From Oscheius dolichura (Eukaryota; Nematoda; Chromadorea; Rhabditida; Rhabditidae): DNA of 64,000 nucleotides. Where the stretch lies: the NCBI GenBank assembly GCA_932521035.1, contig OW051493.1, positions 3,224,001 through 3,288,000 of the forward strand. Reading direction: 5' to 3'. Below, in pieces: positions 33,738 through 45,400 of this stretch. A model generated the notes under the pieces. That model had not been told where the DNA came from. It saw nothing but the letters and a program-made list of their open reading frames with translations, and did not search any database. Position numbers and translations under genes: made by a program. The number at the start of each line of letters is the position of its first letter. Position 1 is the stretch's first letter.

Positions 33738-34448
33738 TAGAATTGAGTCTTGGGACGAGTTTCGAGCCAGTTCTTGATCTCGGGGACGCTGTGCACCTTC
33801 TCCAAATGGGCCTCGATTTCGGGGAAGCCGGCAGCGTATTCGGGGAAGAAACCCTTGACAGTAGAGACGTGTTCGGCCAAGATGAGATCGGCGAAGGTGA
33901 GATCGAGACCAGCCAAGAAACCTAGAGAATTGAAATGAAAAGGAAGAGAACAAGAAGCCTACCAGAAGAACTCTTCTTGAGGTAGTTGGTCAGATAGCCG
34001 AAGTACTTGTCCCTGGCCGGGATGAGCACCTCCTTCTTGGCTTTCTCCAGCTCCTCCGCCGACTTGGGTACGACTCCGATGGCCGAGTAGAAATAGGCCT
34101 TGATCTCGACGTAGTAGTCCTTGTATTGATCGGCCAAGGCATCGACGATGGCCTCCTCGTAGGGGCATTTGCCAGCGTGGCCGGTCTTCTTGGCTACGTA
34201 ACGAGCAATGGCGATGGATTGAGGAATCTGCTGGCCATCGACCTCAAGGACGGGCATCTGGCCGAATGGCATCTCTGGAAGCTTTCCTTGAAAGGAGGAG
34301 GTATTTCCGACTTACTATCTTTGTATTCGGGCCATTGGTCGTGGGTGATGCGAATGTCCTCGAAGGGGATGTTGCCGAGGTGGAAGAGTTGACGGACGAT
34401 GTCGCCGAGTCCACGGACTGGGAAGTAGTAGAACTTGTACTCGACCAT
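33737..34448 (-). CDS. Sigma-type glutathione S-transferase (copy B)
   Basis: Phase-checked model: complement of 33737-33921, 33963-34274, 34316-34448; 209 aa. Motifs: catalytic-Tyr region YKFYYFPVRGLGDIVRQLF, PVLEVDGQQIPQSIAIARYV, DALADQYKDYYVE and DLTFADLILAEHVST. It shares two intron positions with copy A but lacks the middle one, where its coding sequence continues as IKAYFYSAIG. An acceptor (GGTTTCAG) sits 8 nt before the ATG, as for trans-spliced mRNAs. Confidence 0.96.
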
Positions 34449-34876
34449 GGTGTTGGCTGAAACCGGGACGAGTGAATGACTGGAGTAATACAATGATGTG
34501 CTATTTATACGAGCGCGTTGGCACCGGCGATGAAATATAGTGAGAGAGATCGGAGAGACCAGAGGCCGGCTGGGAATTGTCAACACGATAACACGGTTCA
34601 CTAGACACTTCTACTAACTACCGTGGACAGAACAATCAGAAAGCCACGAGGATAACGGGGACAAGCGAGATTAGTCCCTCGCTTTCATTTGGAGTTCGTT
34701 GTTGGACCATTAATTCCCGCGTCTAGAGCAAATTATTCGAATGCTTTGTGTTTCTGCCCGCTACGCGATTGCACCGGATAAATAACTACCGTAGGCTGAA
34801 AAGGCTGAATTGGAAATTACATTCCTATCTTTCTCCAATATTCTTCTCTTTTCCCTCCAGAATAAGATAAAAACCA
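34449..34876. other. Divergent promoter region between GST copy B and TOE1
   Basis: No coding sequence is recognised in these 428 bp. A TACCGTA heptamer lies near 34790, and an acceptor-like TCCCTCCAG lies 17 nt before the TOE1 ATG. Confidence 0.4.
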
Positions 34877-37655
34877 ATGGATTCCAGAAAAATGGTGGAT
34901 GGTGCCATCGACCCGGAAATTCCGTCGACGTCGCAAATCAACAATATCGAGGTTGGCCGGCTTCTTCTATTTTTATCAATTTCTAGGTGATAAACGTCAA
35001 CAAAAACAATTTCACAACGTTGTGGCCGGAGATTCTCGTGTTCCTGGCCCGGTGTGACTATCTGGCAATCGATCTGGTGAGGCGTTGTTTAGAGTCGGCT
35101 ACCCGTTACCCGTCCTTCCTTCCTATCATCCAATTCTCCCCTTCTCCTTTCCTTCCCCATTGATTAATTGACTACTTCTGCATGTCGTTGGGTTCAATTA
35201 CTAGCAGATATCATTTGCCCATCCGAAAAAGACAAAATAATCAATTTGCAGGAGTTATCAGGACTCGGCAATCTATCTGGAGCAAGGAATCGCGATGTCG
35301 AGAAGCGGTACTCGGCCCTCCGGGAAGCGGCCTCTACCAGGTAGGGGGAACCCCGTCATCTCACCCTGATTACATCATTTTAGATCAGTCCTCTCGCTAG
35401 GAATCGCTTTCTTCACCTCTCAAGGAAAGAGCAATGACTCACGGAGCTTGAACTACTCTTGCAAGGTATCCTCGTCCCTTTCTTTGGTGTACGCGCCCTT
35501 CTTCAGGTCTATAATATCTTGACCCTCTGTTCCCAGGCCTTTACCATTGAGCCAGATGCCCTGAGATTCCTGGCAAAGCATTCCTTCGATTTCAATCGGC
35601 TGATTGCCGAGGGAGTTCCCTACTCCGTCTCTACGACCAAAGGGGTAGGATCTAGTCTTCTCTAGTCGTTATTTTGTCTCCTTCTTCCAGGCTTGTTCCA
35701 TGAGATCTCTCATAACCGAGATATTCTGCTCCCAGAAACCGCTATTGTTGCACAACGGTCTTGTTGATGTCCTCTTCCTCTATCATCATTTCTATTCTCC
35801 CCTTCCAGAAAGGTTAGTTAGGCGGTGCGAAACACGTCACCCTGTACAGCGGGGAACTTACGAAATATAAAAACTGCGACTGTCCAGCTGGCCTTTTCGA
35901 CCAGAGACACAGCTGGAAGATTGAGTGTTTCCTTCGTGTCAGTAAGGTTCCTTTTGATATGGGCTCTCTTATTCACTCCAATAAAACGATTGTCCGTATC
36001 ACTGACACCGGCGTCTTGGCTCTTTTTATCATTTTGGAAAGCCAACTGGCCAACTCTTTGCCTATTTATGGTCCTATTTCCATCAACACCTCATGAGGCA
36101 CCAAGTAGCCGTACTGCTCTCCAATATTTGGGGCCGATCCCCTCCCGGGACCGCATACGGGCATTTCCTCTCCATAAATATTTAACGGGATCAATGTTTT
36201 CCCCTCCGAAGTTGCTAAATTACCTGCCCCCATATTCCTTGTGCAGTAACCCCTGGCAACGGCCGAGTGCCCAGCTCCTCCTCTCCCGCGTTGTAATCTC
36301 CTTAACTTTTCAGCTGGGGCACATTATTGAATGCTCTGTCGGATCTCTTCACAGCCGAGAGTCCTCTCTGCGATTCCAAATATTTAACGGAATTTGAGTA
36401 TCGATCCCCGGCCACCTTCCTGGAATACGTCTTCAGAAAGAGGTGACCTTCCCTCTTCTCCGTGATAACGTTTTTCAGTCAACGCGACAATCATCGGGAG
36501 GCCACAGAAGGTAGATACCACCTCGGGATCTTCTTCCCCTCCACATCCCGTTTGTTTATTAACCTCTCCTTGTCTTATCCTCCCATTCTAGATGAGATCT
36601 TCTCCGAGAAGGTCATCTGTTCCCTGCCGGCTAACTTCTCTTATCATGCTGTCCCGGCCAATATCGCCGACATAGTTTGTTCAAGCTTCGCTGTAAGCTC
36701 TCTTCCCCGCCCTTGCCTCATCTCTTCGATTTAGAACCACGGATATTGTGGACAGCATAGCAAGGGGCAATGCCCGAAGAGCCACGACGTGGACTTGTCC
36801 CTCGACCTGGAATACCAGAAACGGGAGAAGGAGAGGTTGAAGAAGAAGAGAAAGTGAGTTGCAACAACTTCCGACTTATCGGCCAAGGCGGTTGTTTCTT
36901 GAAGGGAGCGGTGACCCCAAATTCTCATCGCCCCCACCCCCAAATTCTCATCGCCCCCACTCTGCAAACAGCTGTTTGCCACTTTCTGGCCACTTGCGAC
37001 TGTCTCCCACCGGCAGAGGGTGTGACCGACGCCTTCTCATAATCTTCTCTACTCCAAGGCACTCCACAGGGCCGGTTAAAAAACCACACGCCTATTTCAT
37101 ATTCGTCTGTCTCTTTCGAACCGTTGCGAAAAGCGCGGCATTTGACTCCTCTGACCCTGTCGCTTGTGCGTTGCAATTCGAAATTTCCCAGTGGCCAATG
37201 TACTCATCCCGCTTCTTCTAGATATGACCATCTCAAACCGGAGATCATTCTCAAAAAAGAGCGGGAAGAACTCGAAGCCAAGGCTATGAAAATTGTCGAG
37301 AATCTCGAGACATCCAACACGCCTCGGATAGCCATAACTGGTAGGCCCCCTTGTCTCTCTTTTCTAATATTTTTTCAGGATGCCACCGAGCAGGTGTCGA
37401 CGCGTTTATGACCGGATTCGCGGTTCTCTATAACGAGCGGGTTAATCTCTGGCGAACCGGGAAATTGGACCCTAATGTGAGTAGTCTTGTCTCTTTTGTC
37501 TAGTTTGTTCTCCATTTCAGCACCTGAACAAGATCCCCCTTTCGGGGAAGGACCGTCCCCTGCTGCTCCAGTCGACCCACTCGGCCGGCAGCTGTCCCCT
37601 TCACGAAGAGCGCTTCGTCCAAATTCAGAGTCGACGAGAAAAATTAAAAGATTAA
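34877..37655 (+). CDS. TOE1: TOE1-type CAF1 deadenylase / snRNA 3'-end exonuclease
   Basis: Phase-checked 13-exon model: 34877-34951, 34987-35076, 35252-35340, 35384-35465, 35507-35644, 35691-35812, 36314-36442, 36479-36510, 36592-36692, 36735-36853, 37222-37340, 37379-37476, 37521-37655; 442 aa. The DEDD nuclease starts with NNFTTLWPEILVFLARC and carries IDLELSGLG (Asp and Glu metal ligands), FTIEPDALRFLAKHSFDFN, LLLHNGLVDVLFLY and CDSKYLTEFEY. A CCCH finger follows (C-SSFANHGYC-GQHSKGQC-PKSHD) with a basic stretch (RLKKKRK). The tail GCHRAGVDAFMTGFAV and LNKIPLSGKDRPLLL is specific to TOE1. TOE1 trims 3' ends of snRNAs in Cajal bodies. The 501-nt and 368-nt introns show no exons. The RBR ligase gene starts 120 bp downstream. 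Confidence 0.96.
36913..36960 (+). repeat. Direct tandem repeat in TOE1 intron 10
   Basis: Two adjacent copies of about 23 bp (CCCCAAATTCTCATCGCCCC-type) lie in the 368-nt TOE1 intron. The rest of the intron has no visible exon. Confidence 0.8.
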
Positions 37656-37656
37656 A
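37651..37656 (+). terminator. ATTAAA poly(A) signal containing the TOE1 stop codon
   Basis: The TOE1 end reads GAT-TAA-A, so the variant hexamer ATTAAA overlaps the stop completely. Confidence 0.5.
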
Positions 37657-37713
37657 GAATTATGACTCATTCCACATTCTCTTTTTGTCCATTCCGAGTT
37701 CTGTCTCGCTGTA

Positions 37714-37764
37714 TACCTTCCACTGTATTTTATTGTATTCCTTGTTAATCAGAACCATTTTCAG
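37714..37764 (+). promoter_or_regulatory. Operon-like intercistronic element and trans-splice acceptor
   Basis: TACCTT (37714-37719) fits the UAYYUU core of the Ur element known from C. elegans operons. It lies 45 nt before a consensus acceptor CATTTTCAG ending at 37764. The acceptor is about 110 nt after the TOE1 poly(A) hexamer and 11 nt before the RBR start codon. These spacings match SL2-type operon junctions; actual trans-splicing is inferred. Confidence 0.5.
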
Positions 37765-37775
37765 AACAGAGAAAT

Positions 37776-40700
37776 ATGCATCGCCACGGAATTTTTCGAG
37801 GCTTCCGTGAGAGTGTCTACCCTCCGGTCAGTTGTTTTTTTCCTCGGAGATAACGCGCCAGTTTAGAACCAGAGCATTCTACAGCAGTTCTTCCCGCCGC
37901 CACGTATAACTAATGGAAAGACGCTGTCCGTTTTGGACCCGGCCAGCGAGTGGAACATGCTCCAGAGCCACCTCCACGAGCTCGGCCCGTCGACCTCGTC
38001 GTCCTCCTCGCTGTCTAGTGAGCGGGATTACATCCAGCTGGATCCCTGGGAAATTCGGAGACGGGTCCCAGTTGAGTCGAAGCTGTCCGAGCCGAAAAAG
38101 GTAGTCCTCTACCAATTCAGTTTATGGGATTTCCTATTCAGATGCGAGTAGAGGGAGATTTGATAGAAAACGACGATCCCGTGCCGGAATACAAGAAGGC
38201 CACGTCGAAGCCGGTCATCCCCAGCAAACAGCTCGATCTCGGGGTCATCAGCAGACATAAGAAATTGAAGGAGGGAATATCTCAACAACTTGTGGCGGGT
38301 TGAACTGGATATCGACAATATCAGCAATTCTAGGAGATGCAAATCTGTAAAAGAAAGTTGACATCGGACGGGAGCAAGAAGATCCTCGATGATTTTGTCG
38401 TCTTCTGCCAGCCGGAGAGCAGAAAGAGCTACGTCGTGAGTCAAGCAAAGAATACGGTTTATATCCTCCGAATTTAGACAATGACCAAGGATGGACTGGA
38501 TGCCGCCGTGAATATGAAGACGGCCACCAAGGAATTCTGCCGAATTTTATATATCAAGATGGTGCCTATGGAGGAGTTGAAGAAGAGCGTGACCAGTGAA
38601 TACCGCTCATTCAAAGGGGTCAGTTTTCACCTATATCCATAGTATACGGCATTTAGATCCGAGCCATATCCGAGACGGAGAAGGCCTTCTGTCCCTACCA
38701 CCCGGAGGTCGACTACAACGACTCCTATGAGCTGTACTTCGGAGAACCGGCGGACGGGCAGAGGATCTGCCAAGAGGACCATGCCGCCAGGGTATGAGCC
38801 ATTCTCCTCTACCCATTCATTCTTTCGATTTCAGTTGTTCCCTGCCTCGATGGACGGATTGACTGGGGAGGACTCCCTCCAGGTGCAGCTCCGTCTGAAG
38901 TGGAACTGTGAACCACTGGTGGGACGGGCCATCCTCAAGGTGAACAAGGAATACGAGGACAAGATGGAAAGGGTGTTGAGTAGCATTGTGATGAGGATGA
39001 TAATGAGGAGAGAGGACGAGGAGGGCAATGTCCAGGTGGAGAGAGGCCGTTGATTCTTTTATAAAGAATATTCAGATCGAGTGCTCGTTCATCATAAACA
39101 GAGACTTCAACGGCTTCCAAAACGTCAAGACACAGGAGGACTACAAGTACATATTCGAGAAAATCCTGGAAATCAACGAGATCCCCGCCGAGGTTGAACT
39201 GATCCAAGGAGACTCGCTGTCGCTGACGAGGGACATCATCCGGTTCAAGATCAACCAGAGGATTTGCCGCTGCGCCGTCAATTCGAGGAATTGGGACTTC
39301 GAGACGGAGCCATTCAACGATGCTGATTGGAAACACTTCGTAAGATTTTCCTCAAAATTCCTTTTTAAATCAGCTTAATTCAGCTGAATCGGCACAGGCG
39401 AGAATTGAAGTGGACAGTGGACATAGAAAAGGTGGACGGCAATGACGGCACCCAGACGGCGATCGTCAAATTCACCGACAAGGAATTTGGAGAGAAGATG
39501 ATCCAGTACATGAGCCAGAACCTGAACTCGGAGTTCTTCCGGTTCAATCAGAGGCAGAGGGAAGGCGTCGCCTTCTACACGAGATACGTCGAGAAGATCT
39601 ACGTGCCGAGAATATTCCGCTGGATGTGTAACGAGCAGATCAGGTAGCGTTACTGGATCGAATATTACTAGTCTTTTCTTCTAGCGCCCTCGACAACGAG
39701 ATGAGGCAAGACAGCAACATGTTGGACTCGTGGTCGAGGCTGCGCGACCTGGCCGACGACTTGATGACCGTGGAGGGCAGTTCCCTCGAGGTGGTGACCC
39801 ACTATAAGGAGAAATTGGAAACAATCCTGATGGGAGAAATTCTCAACTGCTCGAGTCAAACGAATGCCCAGCTCCTCTACGGGTCAGTCCCTTTCTTTTC
39901 CTTATTACATTGTCGTCTTTCAGCTGTGGACTCCAGTGGGTGAACTGCCAGCAGAGGAAGTACGCCAGCCAGATCCTGATTTCTGTTGATCGCGCCCATG
40001 AGCGAATCTTCTTCTTCGGCTCTCGAGAAACCGTCGACGCCGTCAGAGAACAACTGCTTATGTTCGTCCTGGACCCGTAGGCTATTATTTATTTTTTGAA
40101 GGGTAGTTCCTTTTAGACACAATTTTGTGGTCAGCTGTGAGATCGCCATCGGAACGCCCAAGTTTCTTCCCGTGATGACGTGTATCCTGGACTCGAACGG
40201 CGAGAAAGTGTTGAGTGACCTCCTGGGCGGCTGCGAGATTGGCTTCGCCATGCCAAACAAGCTTACCTTCAAGGGAACCGTCCACCAGTACAACAACCTC
40301 AAACTGATGCTGGACATCACCCAGTACAATGTCAGTTTATTCTCTTTTTTTCTCGAGTTGTGTTCTTTTCCAGGTCATGACCAAGTTCAGTGAGGGAGCC
40401 CTCGGTAGTGTGGCCAAGGAGCACTTGGTGGCCTTCTCCGAATGCGCCGTCTGCCTCAATCCCCACAGCTACGACAAATTCCGGCTGGCGTGTGGCCACT
40501 CGTACTGTCTCCAATGCCTTACTCGAATGGTAGGCCCCTTCTTTTTTTGTAATTCCTTCCATTCCAGATCCAAATCGGACTAAAGAGCCAGGAACTGCCC
40601 CTGCGTTGTGCCTTCAAAAAGTGCCAGAAGTTGATCTCTCTGAACAATATTATGGTTAGTCTCTCTTTCTCGTCCCTTCTATTCTCCTTTTTAGTCTCTC

Positions 40701-41435
40701 CTCTTTGACGAGAATTCCTTCAAATACAAAGAATTCTTTGTCGACCGGCTGGCTCCATTCAACAAGGCGGCGACTACAGTAGGAGCGAAGAAGGGCGACC
40801 TGCCCTGCTGCATCAAGCCCGGCTGCGAAGGCTTCTGCCCAACGGAGGAGGTCGCCACCGATGGCCCGACCGTCCTCACCTGTCCGCTGTGCAGGACAGC
40901 TCGCTGTTCTCACTGTCCCAACCCGCCTCACGACAGCAGATCCTGCCAACAGGAAGCCGACTTGAGAGGTAGGGACTTATCCATCGTCTCTTCTTATTAA
41001 GAGTAATTTCCAGCCAATGACCAGTTGTCCATCGAGCATTACATACAGGATCGACGAGACAACGTGAAGAAGTGCCCGACTTCGAATTGCCAGGCCCTGA
41101 TTCAGAAGGAACAGGGCTGTAACCACATGCAGTGCACCTTTTGTAAGATGCATTTCTGTTGGCTCTGTCTATTCTCGGTCAGTTCTTCTCCCTTTTAAAC
41201 AAAGAAGTTGTTTCAGGCCCCTACCCAGAACCTGGTCTATGCTCATATGCAAAATGCCCACGGGACGAGTGGAGGCGAATGGGCCCACCTGGACTTGGAC
41301 GATGCAGTGGAAGAAGTGCACGGGCGAATGGAACGGATCATGGCCAACATGAACATGGTCCCGCATCCGGACTTCTTCGGTATTGAAAGGACAGACAACT
41401 TCCTCCCTATATTCGACTCCGACGACGAGTGGTAG
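37776..41435 (+). CDS. RBR (RING-IBR-RING) E3 ubiquitin ligase with a large novel N-terminal region
   Basis: Phase-checked 17-exon model: 37776-37826, 37867-38100, 38142-38291, 38334-38435, 38478-38618, 38657-38791, 38835-39035, 39076-39339, 39384-39643, 39685-39882, 39924-40076, 40117-40330, 40374-40529, 40568-40654, 40695-40968, 41014-41177, 41217-41435; 1000 aa. RING1 (from about 690) has CAVCLNP and [15 protein letters not shown]. The IBR has [12 protein letters not shown] and [16 protein letters not shown]2 has [20 protein letters not shown] with the expected catalytic Cys in GCNHMQC and ends [12 protein letters not shown] enzymes pass ubiquitin through the RING2 Cys. The first 690 residues match no domain I know; part may fold as RNA-binding-like or degenerate helicase-associated modules. 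A final acidic tail ends FDSDDEW. The junction 39035/39076 has an in-frame alternative. Confidence 0.93.
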
Positions 41436-41941
41436 AGACCGGGGCCGGATGTCTGAGACCGTCGTCTTTCTCCCAACTGCATATCATCTACTGTCGGGAA
41501 TACTTCAGCTTTAATCTCTCTATTTTATTACTGGCTATCTTCTATTAATATTCCATAGGAAGTGGTCTATGTGACATATTATTCCAATACTATAATTTGA
41601 ATAAATATCTATCTTCTGTCGGTCCCTAAAGGGAGAGGGGGGAGGGAGGTGAGCCAGGTAACCCAACGCCGGGCCCAGTCTAAACAATTCATCCGAACCA
41701 TTGTCCAATACCAGTGTGTCTATATACTCCTCCATTGATTATCATCCTCCAAATAAAGGGAGAAAGGGATGAGTGGTGGGCGACACAGCCCGTTGTCACC
41801 TCGATATGTCCCCGGGGGCCACTGCTCATTTGTAACCTCCCCGGCCACTGTTGACTTCTTTCTCTTTTTGGCGTCTCTTTTCACTTTGGAGTATTAGTCG
41901 TCGAGTTCCCACGAGCCTAGCCAATAAGGTATATGCATAAC

Positions 41942-41957
41942 AGAGAGAGAGAGAGAG
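41942..41957 (+). repeat. (GA)n dinucleotide repeat
   Basis: A GA run of about 16 nt lies in the intergenic region after the RBR gene. Confidence 0.9.
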
Positions 41958-42006
41958 CCGTGTTTGGAGCGGGGGGTCAGTCGAGGTCACTGCTGGCTAT
42001 AATTGG

Positions 42007-42443
42007 CTAGGGGGGCCAGGTAGAGGCTACGGCTCGCGGCCTCCGCGCGGCCGGCAGGTGTGCCATTACCACCAGCATGGCCTCCTCCTCCTCCTTCGTC
42101 TTTTCTCCTCTTCTAATGAAGACGCCGGAGTATGAAGTGTTCCAGCAGATCCTCAGCACATAAATCTTTATGACCGACATCATTAGCACGCTAGGCAGCT
42201 GGTTGGCAACACACTTTCCGGAGTGGAGACACGCACAACTTCTTGAACTCGGGAAGGGGGGCCTTGTCCTTGAAGGGGGCCTCTCTCTCGGACAATTGAA
42301 GCCAATTCTTGACACCTCATTTCTCGTCGGCCATATATTGGCCAGTCCATTTTGTCCGGCTCAAATTGGCCGTCCACTATATGACCAGAGACCTCCAAAA
42401 ACAGAGCTTTTAGCCGAGTGAAAGTCTCCGTCTCCTTTGCCAT
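42007..42443 (-). pseudogene. Possible small or decayed minus-strand gene
   Basis: An ATG at 42443 opens the frame MAKETETFTRLKALFLEVSG. Further on, a different frame reads plausible protein (NWLQLSEREAPFKDKAPLPE). The two join only with an atypical intron or a frameshift. A later piece (DLCAEDLLEHFILRRLH) is in yet another frame. The fragments look protein-like but match no family I recognise. It may be a small multi-exon gene, a decayed copy or chance. Confidence 0.25.
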
Positions 42444-45400
42444 AAAATGGCATTTTTACTGCCGTTTAAACTGTCAAGCCAGCGTTTTCACCTGTGTGTC
42501 CTTGTCGCGTGTTCACTGTCATTTTCTTCACCCTTTCTCTTTTTGTGACCTCGAGCCTCAGCCTGTTGATTGAGTCTGTCTCCCCGGTCTGACAACTCGT
42601 TTTGTCTCTCTCCAACCAACAGTGAGTGAGGAGGATCCGAATTCGGGTCGATTACGTCGGATCCGGCCGCGATAAAGGCGATAGTCCTCTCCTCTCCCGC
42701 TAGGCAGCCGGTTTGCCGGGGAGGAGGGGGCTTTGCTTTCTCTTCTTTCTGTTTTTTACTTGTCCGATACTTCTCCTCCCACGTCTTCTTCTACACTTTT
42801 CTCATTGATTATGTATGTAGTTTTTTTGTGTTTTGTTCTCCGTTTGCAATCCTTGCCATGTCGAGTTGAAAAACACACAGGCGGTCGTCCTCCTCTTCGC
42901 CAAAGTCACACTTTATCAAGTTTCATTCATATTATCAGCCAAGGGGGAGACGTCATTTGGGGGAAAACCGTTATCGACCCAAGAAAGGGAAACAGCCAGC
43001 CGACTGACTGACAGGCAGCCGTCTCCCCTCACACCTTCCTCGTGTTTTGACAGCCCGGGGAAAACAGTTTGACCGTCGTTTTCTATCCCCGGTAAACAGT
43101 TCTTAACCTATTGATTTGTTCTTCTTTTCTCCTCCTTGAAACCCCGTAAACCTTCCCGAAATTCCCGCCATCTGGTCAGGAATGAGGAGTTTATTCTCAC
43201 GTAGACGACGAGATGCTTGACTCTATTACATCGCTCCGTCATATTTTCCCTGTCCCTCGTCAACTTTTTCTTATCGTCCAAAACCGAGATAATAATGATT
43301 CACGTTAATGCCAGCTGACGGCTGGGATAGGGCGTTCTCCCAGAAGCCGTGACTCATATCCCCGCGCGTTTGTAAATGTTCTTTGGATCGTTATCGACTT
43401 TTGCTATAGAATACTCTGAAAATCTTTAAATTGGAGTATTATGTCAAAGTAAAACCCCTTCCTCAAAGAAAAGTTCGGAGTGAAGTGATCAAAAAACGGC
43501 AATCGTCTTGTTTTGGCACGTCTCTCTGTTTGCCTTGTGATTACTGTTCTCTTTTCTCCCAGTTCTTCTGCTTCCCTGTCTCTTTTATCAATTCCTAGCA
43601 ACATCTGGTCGAAGAGATCTGATTCATATCCTCTGAGCCACTCCCTTCCAGACTGTCTGCCCGGTCTAGACGGGGCATTTCCTCATCATCTGGGAGAAGA
43701 TCTGCTCATAGTAATGTATCCTCCTCCCTGCTGGTGTCGTCTTCTTCCCGGTCCCGGTTCAGAGCCGCGAAACGGAGAGCCATCGGACCCGTCGACAACA
43801 AATATTTGATCTTCTTTGGCTGCTCCTTTTTGATAGCTTGACTCTTTTCCTTCCAGCTGAGACCGTCCTCCTTCTCTTCGTACGATTTCGACTTTTTTAC
43901 CCGGGAAGGGGGGAAAAGGGGACGAGGGGGAGTTGCTTTCGAGAGTGATCACTTTTTCTCGGGTGACTGTCAACAGAAAGATGATGAGCCCCCTCCTCCC
44001 GTCTGCCTCTAGTGATCTCCCTCTTCAACGTATCTCTTCCTCTTCGAGAGATTATCCCATCTCTTATGAAATTGTCCCCTTATCAATCGAAAGTGATCTT
44101 CCCCCTTTATCAGCTACCGTTCCCTTCATTTTGACAAGCCGTCCCTTCCCGTCCTCCCATCTCCACTATTCTCCCCTTTTCGCCGATTGTCTTCGTCTCG
44201 TCTTCTGCTGCTGATTCACATCAATAATCATCACGTTCGATTCATTTGTTTAGAGGAAACTGGAACCAAACAATCGCCGGCTTCTTGCGAAAAAACGAAC
44301 ACGTATTATTCTTTTGAAAGAAGAACGCTGTTGAAAACAGGGAGCACACCTATCAGGGAAAGGGAAGGACTCCTCCTGGGTTCCGTTTGACTCAAATTTT
44401 GACCTCCACGGTTCTTGGCAAATAATTTCACCGTTAGGAGACAGGTCCTGCTCACCGGGGGAACTTCCCGAGATGATCTCGCAGGCGCGTTCAAAATTCA
44501 AAAGAGCGCCAAAGGCGAAAGGACGCTTGTGAGCGCAGTCGTGGCGGACCCCTTGCGCTCAAGCCGAGGTCCCTCACAGTTCCTTTAAACAGTTAAGTAA
44601 CCGCGAGTAAAGTCTCATTTGAAGTTCTTCCCTTTGAAATGGGACTGGTCACTGAATTCTGCCACCTCTGCCCTGTCCCTGGCCGTGTTTTCACCCCTCC
44701 CGGCCCCTTTTGATCTCTTTCTACGTGTCACTTTTTGTATGTTATGTTTTGCCGTCCACCTCCAGCGTGAATCCGCTGACAAATTGTCCACGAGATCTAT
44801 GTTGTAATCCCGGGCCGATTCAGAGCCAGAGAGACATCCTCCCCCAGGTTTCCGATTTCCTCTCTCTCCCGTACCTATTCCCTACCTTTTTGTCCTCCTC
44901 ATAAACTCTTCTATGACCCTGGTTATTGCTCTCTGTGCACCTTGTCCTCCCTGCTCTCTTTACACTCCTCCATGTTACCTGGGTTTTCAGCTGCCTCCCC
45001 CACTGATCTCGTCATCCCGTATCATATGTTTCCGAGGTGACAGGAGGACACCAGCAGCGACACGAGAAAGAGATGGCAGACGTCTTCGAGTCTCACGGCG
45101 GCGAGGTAGGTGTCTCCTCCATGCATTCCGGTCTTCTTCCCCCCGTCCTCCCGGGGTCTAGCTGGGTAAACACGGGTGGTGGCCGTTGCATAGCCATCTC
45201 GTTTTTTCTCCCCGCGTAAGATGAGCAGTTTGAATAATTTTGTGGATGACAAAGGCCGCTCGAAGTCCGAGTCGCCCATCGCCAAAAATGTCCCCCGAGA
45301 GCCGGGTCAAACATCTTTCGACTGTCACTTTAAGCTACTCCCTTATTTACTCATCTCCTTATTTGCATATTTCCATCCTCCCGGGATCTCCTTTCTCCAA

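Noticed and set aside
35825..36397. 190-codon plus-strand open frame inside TOE1
   Set aside because: It spans the 501-nt intron and runs out of frame through the exon encoding TAESPLCDSKYL. TOE1 homology and phase fix the real exon at 36314-36442.
37030..37160. Possible small RNA gene in TOE1 intron 10
   Set aside because: The segment has GC-rich half-palindromes and looked RNA-like, but I could not fold it into a tRNA or known snRNA, and no promoter element was evident.
39003..39076. Alternative RBR exon reading [13 protein letters not shown] before IECSF
   Set aside because: It can be kept in frame with a 61-nt intron, but the purine-rich 5' part looks exonic and the T-rich 3' part ends in ATTCAG, so the 39035/39076 junction is preferred; not excluded.
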